Origin: Hordeum vulgare subsp. vulgare
Taxonomy: Eukaryota; Streptophyta; Magnoliopsida; Poales; Poaceae
DNA: 64,000 nt
Direction: 5' to 3'
NCBI RefSeq assembly: GCF_904849725.1
Contig: NC_058521.1
Coordinates: 97,140,244-97,204,243, forward strand
The notes below the pieces were generated by a model. The model saw only the letters and a program-made list of their open reading frames with translations. It searched no databases and was not told where the DNA came from. Every line of letters begins with the position of its first letter. Position 1 is the first letter of the stretch. The translations under genes were made by a program, and so were the position numbers. This document shows positions 21,586 to 32,562 of the stretch, one piece after another.

Positions 21586-24091
21586 TGTGACAGCCCGAGA
21601 CCGACGTCCGCTACGAACCGAACCCCTCCGATTCGCACGCTTCGAAGGTATACCGTTGTAACGTGTCGTGAACCGTATGCATGTTGTATGAGTTGTGTCG
21701 TATGTATGTGTCGTGTGTTTGCCCGTGCACGTTGTCTTCCTTCTCTTCGTACCCTCGACACATGCGAACCCGGTAACCGGGATCACCCCATCATTATTTA
21801 GCGTTCCCGCACACGCTTCTTATACGTTGGCACGATATCTCGATGAGTTATCGGGAAAGGAACGTTGCCATGGCATCGTTTCCGTTTTGCTGCCATGGTT
21901 CCCTCTCGCTTGCCGTGGCGACACATGTTTCTTTCTCTTCTTGTCCGTGATGTTTGAACTTGCATGCATGACGCATTCATGGCATATAATCTTGAGTTGC
22001 ATGCCTCTTGTGCCGTAGCTCCGTTCGATGCTCCGCGTGTTAACCGACTAGGATGCCATGTAGGATCACTTCTTCACCCCTTGCCATGTTAACAACAATT
22101 TAATATTGTCGTGTAAATTAACAGGAGTGAACTAAACAATTAAATGTGGAGTTTCGTCGATATGTAACTCATTGTATATCGAGCTTCACTTAATGTGTAG
22201 TGTTTGCGTGAGGTGAATTGACATGCCATCCCTTGCATGTTGACCTGATCATGCATCATAGTAGGTTGTGCATCGTGTGGTGAATATCTGTGTTGATGTT
22301 TGTTTCCGGTTTGCTCCGTCTCGATAGAGTTCCGCAAGCGTGTCGGAGGTGAGGATCCGTTCGACTACGTGAGTTCACCGACTTCACGGAGTCATTCTTC
22401 TTCCAAGCGGGATCTCAGGCAAGATGACCATTTCCCAAGATACCATTACTATCATTGCCATGCTAGTTTTATCGCTTCTATCGAATATGTCTCGTTGCCT
22501 ACCACATGTTAAATTTTAGCCTCTCAACAATGCCATGAAAACCTTCAACCTGTTCAACCTAGCAAACCACTGATTGGCTATGTTATTGCTTGCTTAACCC
22601 TGTTGATAGCGTTGTTAGTTGCAAGTGTAGTTGCTTCCATGTGATAACATGGGTTCCTTGATATATCACCCTATTAAATGCTATTTAATTTAATGGACCT
22701 ATATACTTGGTAAAAGTTGGAAGGCTCGACCTTTCTAGCCTAGTGTTTTGTTCCACCTTTGCCCCCTTAGTTTCGGCTACCGGTGTTATGTTCCATAAAA
22801 GAGCGCTCCTAACACGATCGGGGTTGTTATGGGGACCCCCTTGATAATGCGTTTTAGATTAAAGCTGGTCTGGCAAGGCCCAACTTTGGTACTACATTTG
22901 CCTAACAACTAATGAACAACATAGGGAGTAATTAACCTGAGGAAATTTAATCAACCCCCGGGCCAGTACTCCTCATGAGTGTTGGTCCAAATTGGCAGAC
23001 TACGGGGCCACCGCGGGGCAACCCGAGGTTTGGTTTCTCCTAGTGTGAGCCATCCGTCGTGTCCTGAGAACGAGGTACGCGACTCCTAATGGGATCGTCG
23101 ACACGTCGGGCGGCCTTGCTAGATTAGTTTTACCTTTGACGAAATATCTTGTGCATTGGGATTCCAGTGACGCTTTGGGTAAACTCAGAGTTGAGGTTTT
23201 CCACTAGGGAATCCGATGAGATTGCGAGCTTCGTGATTGAGGATTTCTATGCGCCTTGTGGTAATTTGTGATGGACTAGTTGGAGCACCCCTGCAGGGTT
23301 AAATCTTTTCGGAAAGTCGTGCCTGCGGTTATGTGGCAAAGTGGAAACTTTGTTTAACACTGGTTCTAGATAACTTGAAGTTAACTTAATTAAAATATGC
23401 CAACTGTGTGCATAACCATGACTATCTCTTTCGTGAGTTCCTTCTCCGATCGAGGACATGGTGGGGTTATGTCTGACGTAGGTAGGTGTTCAAGATCATT
23501 CATTTGATCATCAGTAGTTCACGTCCGATATGCGTAGATCTTCCCTCTCTTATTTTCTTGTACTCGTAAGTTAGCCACCATAAATATATGCTTAGCCGCT
23601 GCTGCAACCTCACCACTTAACCTTACCTCACCCATTAAGCTTTACTTGTCTTGATACCTTTGGAAATGAGATTGATGAGTCCCCTCTGGCTCACAGATTA
23701 GTACAACACCAGTTGCAGGTACAGGTAAAGGTTACTTGACGCAAGCGCGTTGATTGATCATTTGGAGTTGCTTCTTCTTCTTCTTCTTCATCGATCTAGG
23801 ATGGGTTCCAGGCCGGCAGCCTGGGATAGCAAGGATGGACGTCGTTCTTATTTTCTCGTTTGTTTTCGTCTGTAGCCGGACCCTGCTCTTACTCTTGATG
23901 ATTATGTATTGTACTGATGTGACTCTAATGTAGCTTGTGGCGAGTGTAAGCAAATTCTATATAAATATCTCTTCTTTTCAGTACATGTACTTGTAATGAT
24001 ATCCATTCTTGCGACACGACAAGATGCGCTTCTATCCCTGACAAGGCCCCCCGTGCCAAATTGAGGATAGGGTCGCATCTTGGGCGTGACA
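21586..24091 (+). repeat. Element B 3' LTR
   Basis: 2506 bp, TGTGACAGCCCGAGACC to GGGCGTGACA. In the first 132 bp it differs from the 5' LTR at 9 positions. A serine-rich frame around 22328-22418, bounded by AG and a GCAAGA donor-like site, occupies the same relative place as exon 2 of the C/H layout. It is frameshifted in the 5' LTR and is not called. Confidence 0.94.
23286..23332 (+). promoter_or_regulatory. Shared LTR module, copy in the B 3' LTR
   Basis: CACCCCTGCAGGGTTAAATC followed by TTCGGAAAGTCGTGCCTGCG, matching 2964-3010 with few substitutions. Confidence 0.55.
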
Positions 24092-24096
24092 TGCAG
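24092..24096. other. Target-site duplication of element B, right copy (TGCAG)
   Basis: It pairs with 1248-1252. After it the LTR of A resumes. Confidence 0.92.
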
Positions 24097-24401
24097 ATAC
24101 TAATCTTTCAGGTCTGGTTCAACCAACGACTCAACTGCTAATACTAGAGAATATTCTTTCACTCCCATCGTGTCGAACCAACAAATTTGTGTTGAATACT
24201 CTACCCTCGAAAACTGCCGCGATCCCACACGCTGGTGGGCCATTGCAAGACAATTGCTAATTGTTGAGCAACTGGAAGCAACTCTTTTCTGGCGCCGTTG
24301 CCGGGGAGGCATCAAGTCAGGAATAGTTGCACGTCAACAACATTTTTCTGGCGCCGTTGCCGGGGAGGCATCAAGTCAGGAATAGTTGCACGTCAACAGC
24401 A
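24097..24401 (+). repeat. Element A 5' LTR, terminal segment with internalised primer-site copies
   Basis: It aligns with 31414-31653 of the 3' LTR of A, with 13 differences over the first 193 bp. The alignment continues past the first primer-like site, so the LTR of this copy ends near CGTCAACAGCA at 24401 and contains two earlier primer-site copies. Confidence 0.8.
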
Positions 24402-24424
24402 TTTTTCTGGCGCCGTTGCCGGGG
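24290..24424 (+). repeat. Triplicated tRNA-Asp primer binding site, 59-bp period
   Basis: TGGCGCCGTTGCCGGGG begins at 24290, 24349 and 24408, each followed (in the first two) by GAGGCATCAAGTCAGGAATA and a CGTCAACA spacer. The sequence is complementary to the 3' end of plant tRNA-Asp. Only the last copy is followed by the gag leader and is the likely working site. The 3' LTR of A carries one degraded copy at 31607. Confidence 0.9.
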
Positions 24425-24474
24425 AAGGATAACTATATTCTCTGAGTCACTTGGATTTATATCTGCTGATCACT

Positions 24475-26136
24475 ATGAAGAATCTAAAAGATCCAAGACC
24501 TGAAGTCTTGCCCTCAACTATGAGGGGAGTTAAGGAACTGCCATCTAGCTCTGCACTTGATTCACCTTCAGTTATGAGTAAGTTTGCGACACCACCTCCT
24601 GCTAGAAATCTTGATATGTCGCATGTGCTTGATGATGCTTGGGATGCTGCTATGCGTGATACTGCTAGAGATGCTATGCTTGATACTGCTTTGCCTGATA
24701 CTGCTAGAGATGCTATGCCTGATACTGCTATCCATGATGCTATGCTTGATACTGCTTTGCCTGATCATGCTAGAGATGCTATTTTGCCTGATGATGCTAT
24801 GCTTGATAATGCTAGAGATGCTACTTTGCCTGATATGCCACTAGGGGTATTCCTTGATGCTCATATTGCTAGAGTTACTGCCAATGCTCGTGATGCTTCT
24901 GAAACTTGCGATACTATTGAGATAGAACCTGCTTTTGCTTCTGCTAGATCTAGCTCTCCTAGATATGAATTGCCTGATATACTTGAGGGTTATGTTATGG
25001 AGGGAGAGATAGCTGAGGATTTTCTTGCGTGTAAGGATGCATATCATGCTGAGAAATTACTTCTCAAGTGGAAGGAAAAATCTCTGAAAGCTAGGATGAA
25101 ATACGACCCGAAGTTTGCCACTTCACCTATCTTTATCACCAATGAGGATTATGAATTCTCTTTCGACCCTGAGATAATCTCTCTAGACGAATCTGATCCT
25201 TTCCACGGTTATGAGTCTGAGACGGTCGTAGCCCATCTTACGAAACTACACGATATAGCCACCCTTTTCACTAGTGAGGAGAAGATCCGCTACTACTATA
25301 TCCTTAAGCTATTTCCTTTCTCTCTAAAGGATGACGCTAAAGCCTGGTTCACTTCTCTTGCTCCTGGATGTGTGAGTAGTCCCCAGGATATGGTCTATTA
25401 CTTCTGTGAGAAATATTTCCCTGCCCATAAGAAGCAAGCTGCCCTCCAAGAAATATACAACTTTGCGCAACTCAAAGAAGAGAGTCTCCCACAAGCTTGG
25501 GGGAGTCTCATCCAGCTATAGAATGCTTTGCCTGATCACCCTCTTAAGAAGAACGAGATACTTGATATCTTCTATAACACACTTACCGATGCTTCTAGAG
25601 ACCACCTAGATAGTTGTGCCGGTTGTGTTTTTAGGGAACGAACTATAGAACAAGTTGAGATCCTACTGAATAACATCTTGATCAACGATGATGCTTGGAC
25701 TATTCCCGAACCACCTCATAAGCCAACTCCTAAGAAAAGAGGTATTCTATTCCTCAGTCCCGAAGATATGCAAGAAGCCAAGAAATCTATGCGAGAGAAA
25801 GGCATTAAAACTGAAGATGTCAAAAATCTACCGCCTATCGAAGAGATCCATGGTCTCGATAACCCGATACAAGTAGTAGAGGTGAACTCTCTGCGTAGAT
25901 TCAATGAGAGTGATATTCCTTTTGACAAACCTGCTAGCCTATGCTTTGATGAATTTGACAACTTTGTTGCCAAACAACAGAGTTTCAATGATTATGTTAG
26001 CAGACAATTGGAACAAAGTACTGGTATGCTTAGTCATTTAAGTGCTTGTGTAGACAGAAATGTCAATGATCTGAAGCTTCTGAGTAAACATGCCTCTATG
26101 ATTACTACTCAGGTAGAACAAGTACTTCAAGCTTAG
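24475..26136 (+). pseudogene. gag: Element A gag (Athila-type), two in-frame stops
   Basis: One frame runs from ATG 24475 through TAG 25519-25521 to TAG 26134-26136. Gag hallmarks are present: a capsid-like segment with KLFPFSLKDDAKAWFTSLAP, then YFCEKYFPAHKKQAALQEIY and SWG motifs. The N-terminal part contains an Asp/Ala/Arg/Thr repeat (see 24640). The second half has acidic and Lys-rich linker sequence without a CCHC knuckle that I can see. The reading frame is unchanged across both stops, so they are point mutations. CAG to TAG is plausible at both, and at 26134 the neighbouring residues LQA/NDLLNEL fit a lost glutamine. Confidence 0.85.
24640..24840 (+). repeat. Degenerate repeat in A gag (DTARDAMLDTALP-like)
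   Basis: GCTAGAGATGCTATGCTTGA and GATACTGCTTTGCCTGAT alternate with variation over about 200 bp. This gives residues such as DTARDAMLDTALPD four to five times. The length is a multiple of codons, so repeat expansion has kept the frame. Confidence 0.8.
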
Positions 26137-26142
26137 AATGAC

Positions 26143-27441
26143 TTGCTCAATGAATTAAATGACAACTCTGTCAGAGTCATTACTAGAGGAGGCAAAATGA
26201 CTCACGAACCTATGTATCCTGAAGGCCATCCTAAGAGAATTGATCAAGATTCTCAAGGAATTAATGCTGATACACCCAGTCATCCTAAAAATAAGAAGAA
26301 GGATGATAGAAACCTACATGTCAGTTCACCAAATACTATCACACCTGAAGAACCAAATGATATTTCTGCGTCTGATGCAGAAACACAATCTGGTGATGAA
26401 CATGAACCTGGTGACAATATGGACAGCGATGTTCATAATAATGCTCAACCTAGCAATGACAAGGATGTGGAGATTGAACCTACGGTTAATCCTGATAACC
26501 CACAACCTAAGAGATACGATAAGAATGACTTCACTGCTAGGAAGCATGGTAAAGAAAGGGAGCCATGGGTTCAGAGACCCATGTCCTTTCCTCCTAAGCC
26601 ATCCAAGAAAAAGGATGATGAGGATTTTGAGCACTTTATTGAAATGTTGAGACCCGTCTTTCTGCAGATGCAGTTAATTGATATGATCAAAATGTCTCCA
26701 TATGCCAAGTACATGAAAGATATCGTGACTAATAAATGGAAGATACCAGATCTTGAGATCTCCACCATGCTCACCAATTACACTTTCAAAGGTGGAACTC
26801 CTAAGAAACTTGGTGATACCGGTGTGCCCACTATACCTTGCTCCATTAAAGGAAACTACGTAAGAACTGCCTTATGTGACCTTGGAGCCGGTGTTAGTGT
26901 TATGCCTCTCTCTATTTATCGTAGACTTGAACTGGATAAGTTGACACCCACTGAAATTTCTCTGCAAATGGCCGACAAATCAACTGCGTTCCCTGTCGAC
27001 ATTTGAGAGGATGTGCCTATTGTGGTTGCTAATGTTGCTATCTTGACGGACTTTGTTATCCTGGATATTCCTGAGGATGATGCCATGGCAATCATTCTTG
27101 GGAGACCATTCTTAAACACCGCAAGGGTTGTTATAGATTGCAGCAAAGGCAATGTCACCTTCCATGTCAACGGTAATGAGCATACAGTGCACTTTCCGAA
27201 GAAACGATATCAAGTACATTGCATCAATGCTATCGAAAAAACTTCATCGATTCTTATTGGGAGCTTTGAATGCCCTATTCCTCGTGTCAAGATGAAGTAT
27301 GATTTGCTTGTTGGGGATATTCATGATCCTCGTCCACGGGACTTGGAGGCTTTCATAGGTACTATTGCTATTGGAGAGGAGAGAGGAGTGTCTCGCGCTA
27401 GAATTGCTAGCATACATTTTCCTGTGCTTCGGTACTTTTGA
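26143..27441 (+). pseudogene. Element A gag-protease continuation with retropepsin
   Basis: It continues the gag frame after TAG 26134. A charged linker (to about 26640) leads to the protease. The active-site region is LCDLGAGVSVMPLSIYRRL (Asp codon about 26878), the Athila-type form of the D-[ST]-G motif with the usual downstream IILGRPFLNTARVVIDC. TGA at 27004-27006 and TGA at 27439-27441 interrupt it in frame. After the protease, where reverse transcriptase would be expected, there is only the ORF1-like segment. Confidence 0.85.
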
Positions 27442-27447
27442 TTATTT

Positions 27448-27966
27448 GTGGGAAAATGTTTGATTGGCCACGGGGAGGCTGGATCACTTAGCTCTCTAGA
27501 CCTTGCGGTTTTGCACGAAGGCCTTTATAACAATAAGACTTATAGCCTAGGTGCTATCGTAGCTCAGTGGTTGAACACAAACTGTTCCAAAGGTGTCGTC
27601 TATGGAGGTATCTATGTTACTCGTCTTGCTAGACACTTTGAGATACCCATTAGACTGGAGGAGGAAGAAGAAATGCTTCTTACTAAGAAATATCTGGATT
27701 ATGACAGCATGGTTCGCCATGATTTTCTGGATAGAGATGCTAGTAGACGAATGATTTATAACCTGGTATTTAGTCAGGGTACTAGAGACACTATTACTTT
27801 GCCTGCTCCTTCTTTGTTCGATCTTCATGCAGGCAGGTACACTATTATGCCCTCGGACATCTACGCATATTGGGGCTTGGCCCAACCACAGGTGCCCGTG
27901 CCCGAGCCGCCAGTCGAGTACCAGACGCCAGTTTATCAGTGGGAGCCAGAGGAGCTCACACAGTAG
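27448..27966 (+). CDS. Athila ORF1-like C-terminal segment of A
   Basis: This is 172 codons in the same frame as the protease, ending at TAG 27964. Residues such as KTYSLGAIVAQWLN, GGIYVTRLARHFEI and the DIYAYWGLAQ tail with a Pro/Glu-rich end resemble the Athila ORF1 family found in plant gypsy elements. I cannot confirm this without a search. The upstream stop TGA 27439 is probably a mutation, because residues on both sides (FPVLRYF, LFVGKCLIG) read through naturally, making this the C-terminal part of one long protein. Its presence directly after the protease means the polymerase and integrase genes are missing, not merely decayed. Confidence 0.6.
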   Translation: MGKCLIGHGEAGSLSSLDLAVLHEGLYNNKTYSLGAIVAQWLNTNCSKGVVYGGIYVTRLARHFEIPIRLEEEEEMLLTKKYLDYDSMVRHDFLDRDASRRMIYNLVFSQGTRDTITLPAPSLFDLHAGRYTIMPSDIYAYWGLAQPQVPVPEPPVEYQTPVYQWEPEELTQ

Positions 27967-29957
27967 TGGCATCCACAGTCCGCTCCGGAGTACCCCGGAG
28001 CTGGTTATTTCCCTCCTTGGGAGTAGACCAAGCTAGGCCAAAAGCCTAAGCTTGGCGGAGTACGTGTTCTCACCGACTTTACATTCTTGCTTATGCTTTC
28101 ACTTTGTTAGTCGGTGTTTACACTTTGCCACTTTATTATCCTTGCTAGTTTATTTTCGTTTTCTTGTTTTCTTGTTTTGTGTCCTTTTGAGAAAACCCAA
28201 AAAGATTTTCCTTTCTTGTTTTGCTTGTTGGGAGCTTTCCCGTGTAAATAGTTTTCTTTTTCTTTGGGTCAAGGTAGAAGATATTGGTTACAATGTTTAG
28301 TGGCTCTTGCATGCATACATGTTTAGCTTTCAAAGAGCCATATTACTTTGTCTTCTCCTTTGTGTTTGCCTGCAGATTCTAGCTTTAGTCCAATGCACGA
28401 GCACTCTTATTATTGTTCACATCGTTCGATCGTGCAAGTGAAAGGCAATAATGATGATATATGATGAAGTGACTCGGACTGGAAAAGCTGGTATGAACTC
28501 TATCTATTTTGTTTTTGTAAATATGACTAGCTTGTCGTCCCAGATTCAGCTTTGTTGAGAGAGAACCATGTTTGCAATGACAACTTAGAGATCATAGTTC
28601 TGATGACATGCTTAATTAGCTAGGAGCTTATAATGGTTTGTCTTGAATGCCAACATAGATTTTGAGATAACTATGATGTAGTATGATAGGATAGTATTCT
28701 CCTTTGAATGATTCAAGTGGCTTGACTTGGCGCATGTTCATGCATGTAGTTGAAACAAAATCAACATAGCCTCTATGATGTTCGTGTTCATGGTGATTTA
28801 TATCCTGCTCATGCTTGCACTCAATGTAGGTCAAACTCATTGCATCTCGATGACTGTTGTTGCTCTCTAGTTGGTCGCTTCCCAGTCTTTTGCTAGCCTT
28901 CACTTGTACTAAGCGGAATACTGCTTGTGCATCCACTTCCATAAACCCAAAAAAAATTCCATGAGAGTCCACCACACCTACCTATTTGCGGTATCTACCT
29001 ACCGTTCCAAGTAATTTGCATGTGCCATTCTCTAAACCTTCAAGAAATAATCTGTTTTGCTTGCCCGAACCGCTAATGTGGTGACAGGGGGCTATTGGTA
29101 TCTTCCATGTTAGGCGCGTTATCCTCGACATGTGTTTATTCACTGTCATTCATGAGAAAAGGGCCGGTAATTGGAATGCCTAGTTCCACGCTTAAATTGA
29201 AAACATAACTGTAAAACAAGACTCCCCCCGGATTTATGTTTGTATGGACGGTACCCGAGGATTCAGCTAGCCGTGGAGTGTGATTGATTGCTGGTGGGGG
29301 AGTTAAAACTTTACTTTTCTGTTTGGGAACCACCTATAGCATGAGTAGCATGGAAGATATTGAGAACTCTTGGTCATTGCGTTGACAATGAAAGCATGCC
29401 ACCCAAAATTATTATCTCTGTTTTCAAAGCTTGAGCTCTGGCACCTCTGCAAATCAATGCTTCCCTCTGCGAAGGGCCTGTCTATTTATTTTCCTGTTGA
29501 GTCATCCTCTTCTTATATAAGCACCAATTAGATAGCACCTATGTCATTTTTATGCTTTGCTTTTGATTGATATTGAGTATGACTATGACTGGATCTTCGT
29601 TGCTATGAATTACAATGTTTAGTCAGCCCTTGATCTTTGAAAGTGCTCTGCATTTATGTTTTGCGGTCTCAGAAAGAGCTAGCGAGATACCACCTTTTCA
29701 TATTGCTTCATGATTGTTTGGATTGAACTGTTGCTATCTGAAACTCATTATTATTTGCTTGCTAGCTGATTATGCCATTGATATTAGTTTACCGTGAGAC
29801 CTATGTGTCACTTGCTTATGTGGTTAACTTGTGATCTTGCTGAAATTCTAGTTGTGAGTTAGACATAGTTGCAACAACAAGATCAAATGGAGTTTGTCAA
29901 AGTTTTTCTTTCTCTTTCAGTTTGTCAACTGAGTTGCTTGAGGACAAGCAAGGTTTT
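27967..29957 (+). other. Long 3' untranslated region of A
   Basis: About 2 kb without a plus-strand coding signal. It has an AAGCTTGGCGGAGTA purine stretch (about 28048), the conserved CCACCACACCTACCTATT motif (28969) and TTGCTTGAGGACAAGCAAGG shortly before the LTR. A minus-strand frame at 28628-28975 has no recognisable domain and I treat it as a by-product. Confidence 0.75.
28969..28986 (+). promoter_or_regulatory. Conserved 3' motif of Athila-type elements, copy in A
   Basis: CCACCACACCTACCTATT lies 986 bp upstream of the 3' LTR. It matches copies in D, I and F at comparable distances. ACCTACC within it equals the plant AC-I/MYB-binding core; whether that is relevant is unknown. Confidence 0.5.
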
Positions 29958-29971
29958 AAGCTTGGGGGAGT
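29958..29971 (+). other. Polypurine tract of A
   Basis: AAGCTTGGGGGAGT lies directly before the LTR start TGATACGTCTCC, the standard plus-strand primer for this element group. Confidence 0.9.
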
Positions 29972-31653
29972 TGATACGTCTCCATCGTATCTACTTTTCC
30001 AAACTCTTTTGCCCTTGTTTTGAACTCTAATTTGCATGATTTGAATGGAACTAACCCGGCTGACGCTGTTTTCAGTAGAATTGCCATGGTGTTGTTTTTG
30101 TGCATAAATGAAAGTTCTCGGAACGTCCTGAAAATTTACGGAGAATATTTCTGGAAAATATGAAAAATACCTGCGCAAAGATCCACCTGAGGGGACAAGC
30201 CAGTGGGCCACAAGCCCTGTGGCTGCGGCCACCAGGCTTGTGGGGACCACGCGGCTCTGTCGCCCCCAATTCCAGCGCTATTTATTCCCTTTCGTCCCGA
30301 AAAAAATCAAGAGAGAAGATTTCATCGCGTTTCACGATCCAGAGGCGCCGCCACATCCCGTTCTTCATCTGGACGGTAGATCTGGAGTCCGTTTTGGGCT
30401 CCGGATCAAGGAGATCGTCGCCATCGTCATCATCAACCTTCTTCTGTCTCCAATTCCATGAAGCTCTTCATCGTTCGTAAGCAATCTATTCGTAGGCTCG
30501 CTGGGCGGTGTTGAGTAGGATGAGATCTATCATGTAATCGAGTTAGTTTTGACGGGGATTGATCCCTAGTATCCACTATGTTCTGAGATTGATGTTGCTA
30601 CTACTTTGCCATGCTTAATGCTTGTCACTAGGGCCCGAGTGCCATGATTTCAGATCTGAAATTATTATGTTGTCACCTACTATGTGTTATGATCCGGCAA
30701 CCCCGGAGTGACAATAACCGGAACCACTCCCGGTGATGACCATAGTTTGAGGAGTTCATGTGTTCACCAAGTGCTAATGCGTTGGTCCGGTTCTTTATTA
30801 AAAGGAGAACATTAATATCCCATAGTATCCATTTGGACCCCGCTGCCACGGGAGGGATGGACAATAGATTTCATGCAAGTTCTTTTCCCTAAGCACGTAT
30901 GACTACACATAGAATGCATGCCTACATCACATTGATGAACGGGAGCTAGCCACATATCTCTCAGTGTTATAACTATTGCATGATGAATGTCATCCAATGA
31001 ATCACCGATCCATTGCCTACGAGTTTGTCCCACTGCCACTGTTACTTGTTTTGCTCTGCTGTTGTTACCACTGTTGCTGCTACTGTTATTTGCTGCCACT
31101 GTCACTTGCTTTGCTCTGGTGCTGTTACTACTGTTGCTGCTACTGTTACTTGCTGCTACTGTTACTTGCTTTGTCCTGCTGCTGCTGCTACTACTGTTAC
31201 TTGTTGTTGTTGTTACTTGCTACTGTTGCTAGTTGCTACTACTGTCACTACTGCTATTCCTTGCCACTGCTGTTACTCGTTACGCTGCTGCTACCTGCTA
31301 CAATACTTTTCTGGCGCCATTGATACTTCAGTTAGGAATAATCTGCCATCAACATATTCTTTCCTAGCACCGTTGCTATCATACTACTTTTTCTGCTTAT
31401 ATCCTGCTTGCATATACTAATCTTTCTGGTGTGGTTGAAACGACGACTCAACTGCTAATACTGGAGAATATTCTATCACTCCCATCGTGTCAAACCAACA
31501 AATTTGGGTTGAATACTCTACCCTCGAAAACTGTCGCGATCCCACACGCTGGTGGGCCATTACAAGACAATTACTAATTGTTGAGCAACTGGAAGCAACT
31601 CTTTTGTGGCGCCATTGCCGGGGAGGCATCAAGTCAGGAATAGTTGCACGTCA
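29972..31653 (+). repeat. Element A 3' LTR
   Basis: It starts TGATACGTCTCCATCG after the purine tract. The right end is placed near CACGTCA at 31653, where similarity to the 5' LTR end stops. It includes the trinucleotide-like tract (about 31035-31290) and one primer-site-like copy (31607-31623, TGGCGCCATTGCCGGGG). The exact last base is uncertain by a few positions. Confidence 0.88.
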
Positions 31654-32562
31654 AAAAGGCACCAAGGCTCCGCCCCCCCCCCTCTCCTTCCGTTTCCTGC
31701 CCCGGTTCCGTTCCGGAAATTAGTTTCTCGTTCCGGCACCGATGGTTTCCTGTAGGTGTAGTTGGAGGTTGCCTCCTTCCTCTCTGTTGAGAGAGTTGGC
31801 AGAGATGAGCACAGAGTTAGAGAGTTAGGAGAGAGTTGTGTTAGAGATAAAATAGAAAGAAAAATAATGTATATGTGTATGTATGTATGTATGTATTGCG
31901 TATGTATGCACGTATGTAGAGAAAAGAAAAAGTAAAAATATATATATGTTTTTATTAGTAAAATAAATAAATAAATGATTAGATATATTAATTGGTTAAT
32001 TAATTAAATGGCTAATTAAGTAATTATAATAATTAGAGTATGACATGTGGGTCCCCCTCACTAAATTAATCCGATTAGCTAATAATTAACCCAATTTAAT
32101 AAATTGTGTCAATGACACGTAGGACCCACTGGTCAGTTGACGAGTCAATTGCTGATGTCAGCATGACATCATGCTGATGTCATAATAGTATTTAATAATT
32201 AATTAAATATGTTTTTAATTCCTAAATAATTAATAAAACTTTAAAATTTAATATTAAATTAACCATAAGTCAGATCAAAATACTTTCGACATGAAAGTTG
32301 ATCAGCAGAACGAGACGAACCCGGATACACGGTTCATTTGTGTGTCACGCGCCTCTAGCATAGCAAACATGGAACATTTCCATCATTTCCAGTCTCACCG
32401 GTAGTAGCCCGAGACCCGGAAAATATCGTCAGATATTCTTCCGACCCGTCTGCGACGGATGTTACTGCGTTAGCTCATGCCTAGCCTGCATCTTGCCATG
32501 TCATGCGTTCTGTTGCACCGTTGCTATTATTTATTGTTTCTTCCCCCTCTTCTTACCGGTAG

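Larger units (their letters stand above)
1253..24091 (+). mobile_element. Element B: non-coding LTR retrotransposon interrupted by C
   Basis: B begins TGTGACAGCCCGAGAC and ends TTGGGCGTGACA, flanked by TGCAG duplications. The 5' LTR (1253-3159 plus 17566-18171, 2513 bp) is split by element C. The internal domain is about 3.4 kb and the 3' LTR is 21586-24091 (2506 bp). After the 5' LTR comes a TTGATATCAGAGC primer site, close to the initiator tRNA-Met type. No gag, protease, reverse transcriptase or integrase motif is seen between the LTRs. This is the layout of a large retrotransposon derivative (LARD) that needs enzymes from elsewhere. The sampled LTR difference is 9 in 132 bp at the 5' end. 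Confidence 0.9.

Noticed and set aside
22300..22512. Serine-rich frame in the B 3' LTR as a counterpart of the C/H exon
   Set aside because: The position and the GCAAGA donor-like site fit, but the 5' LTR copy is frameshifted and no acidic in-frame terminal exon was found, so it is not called.
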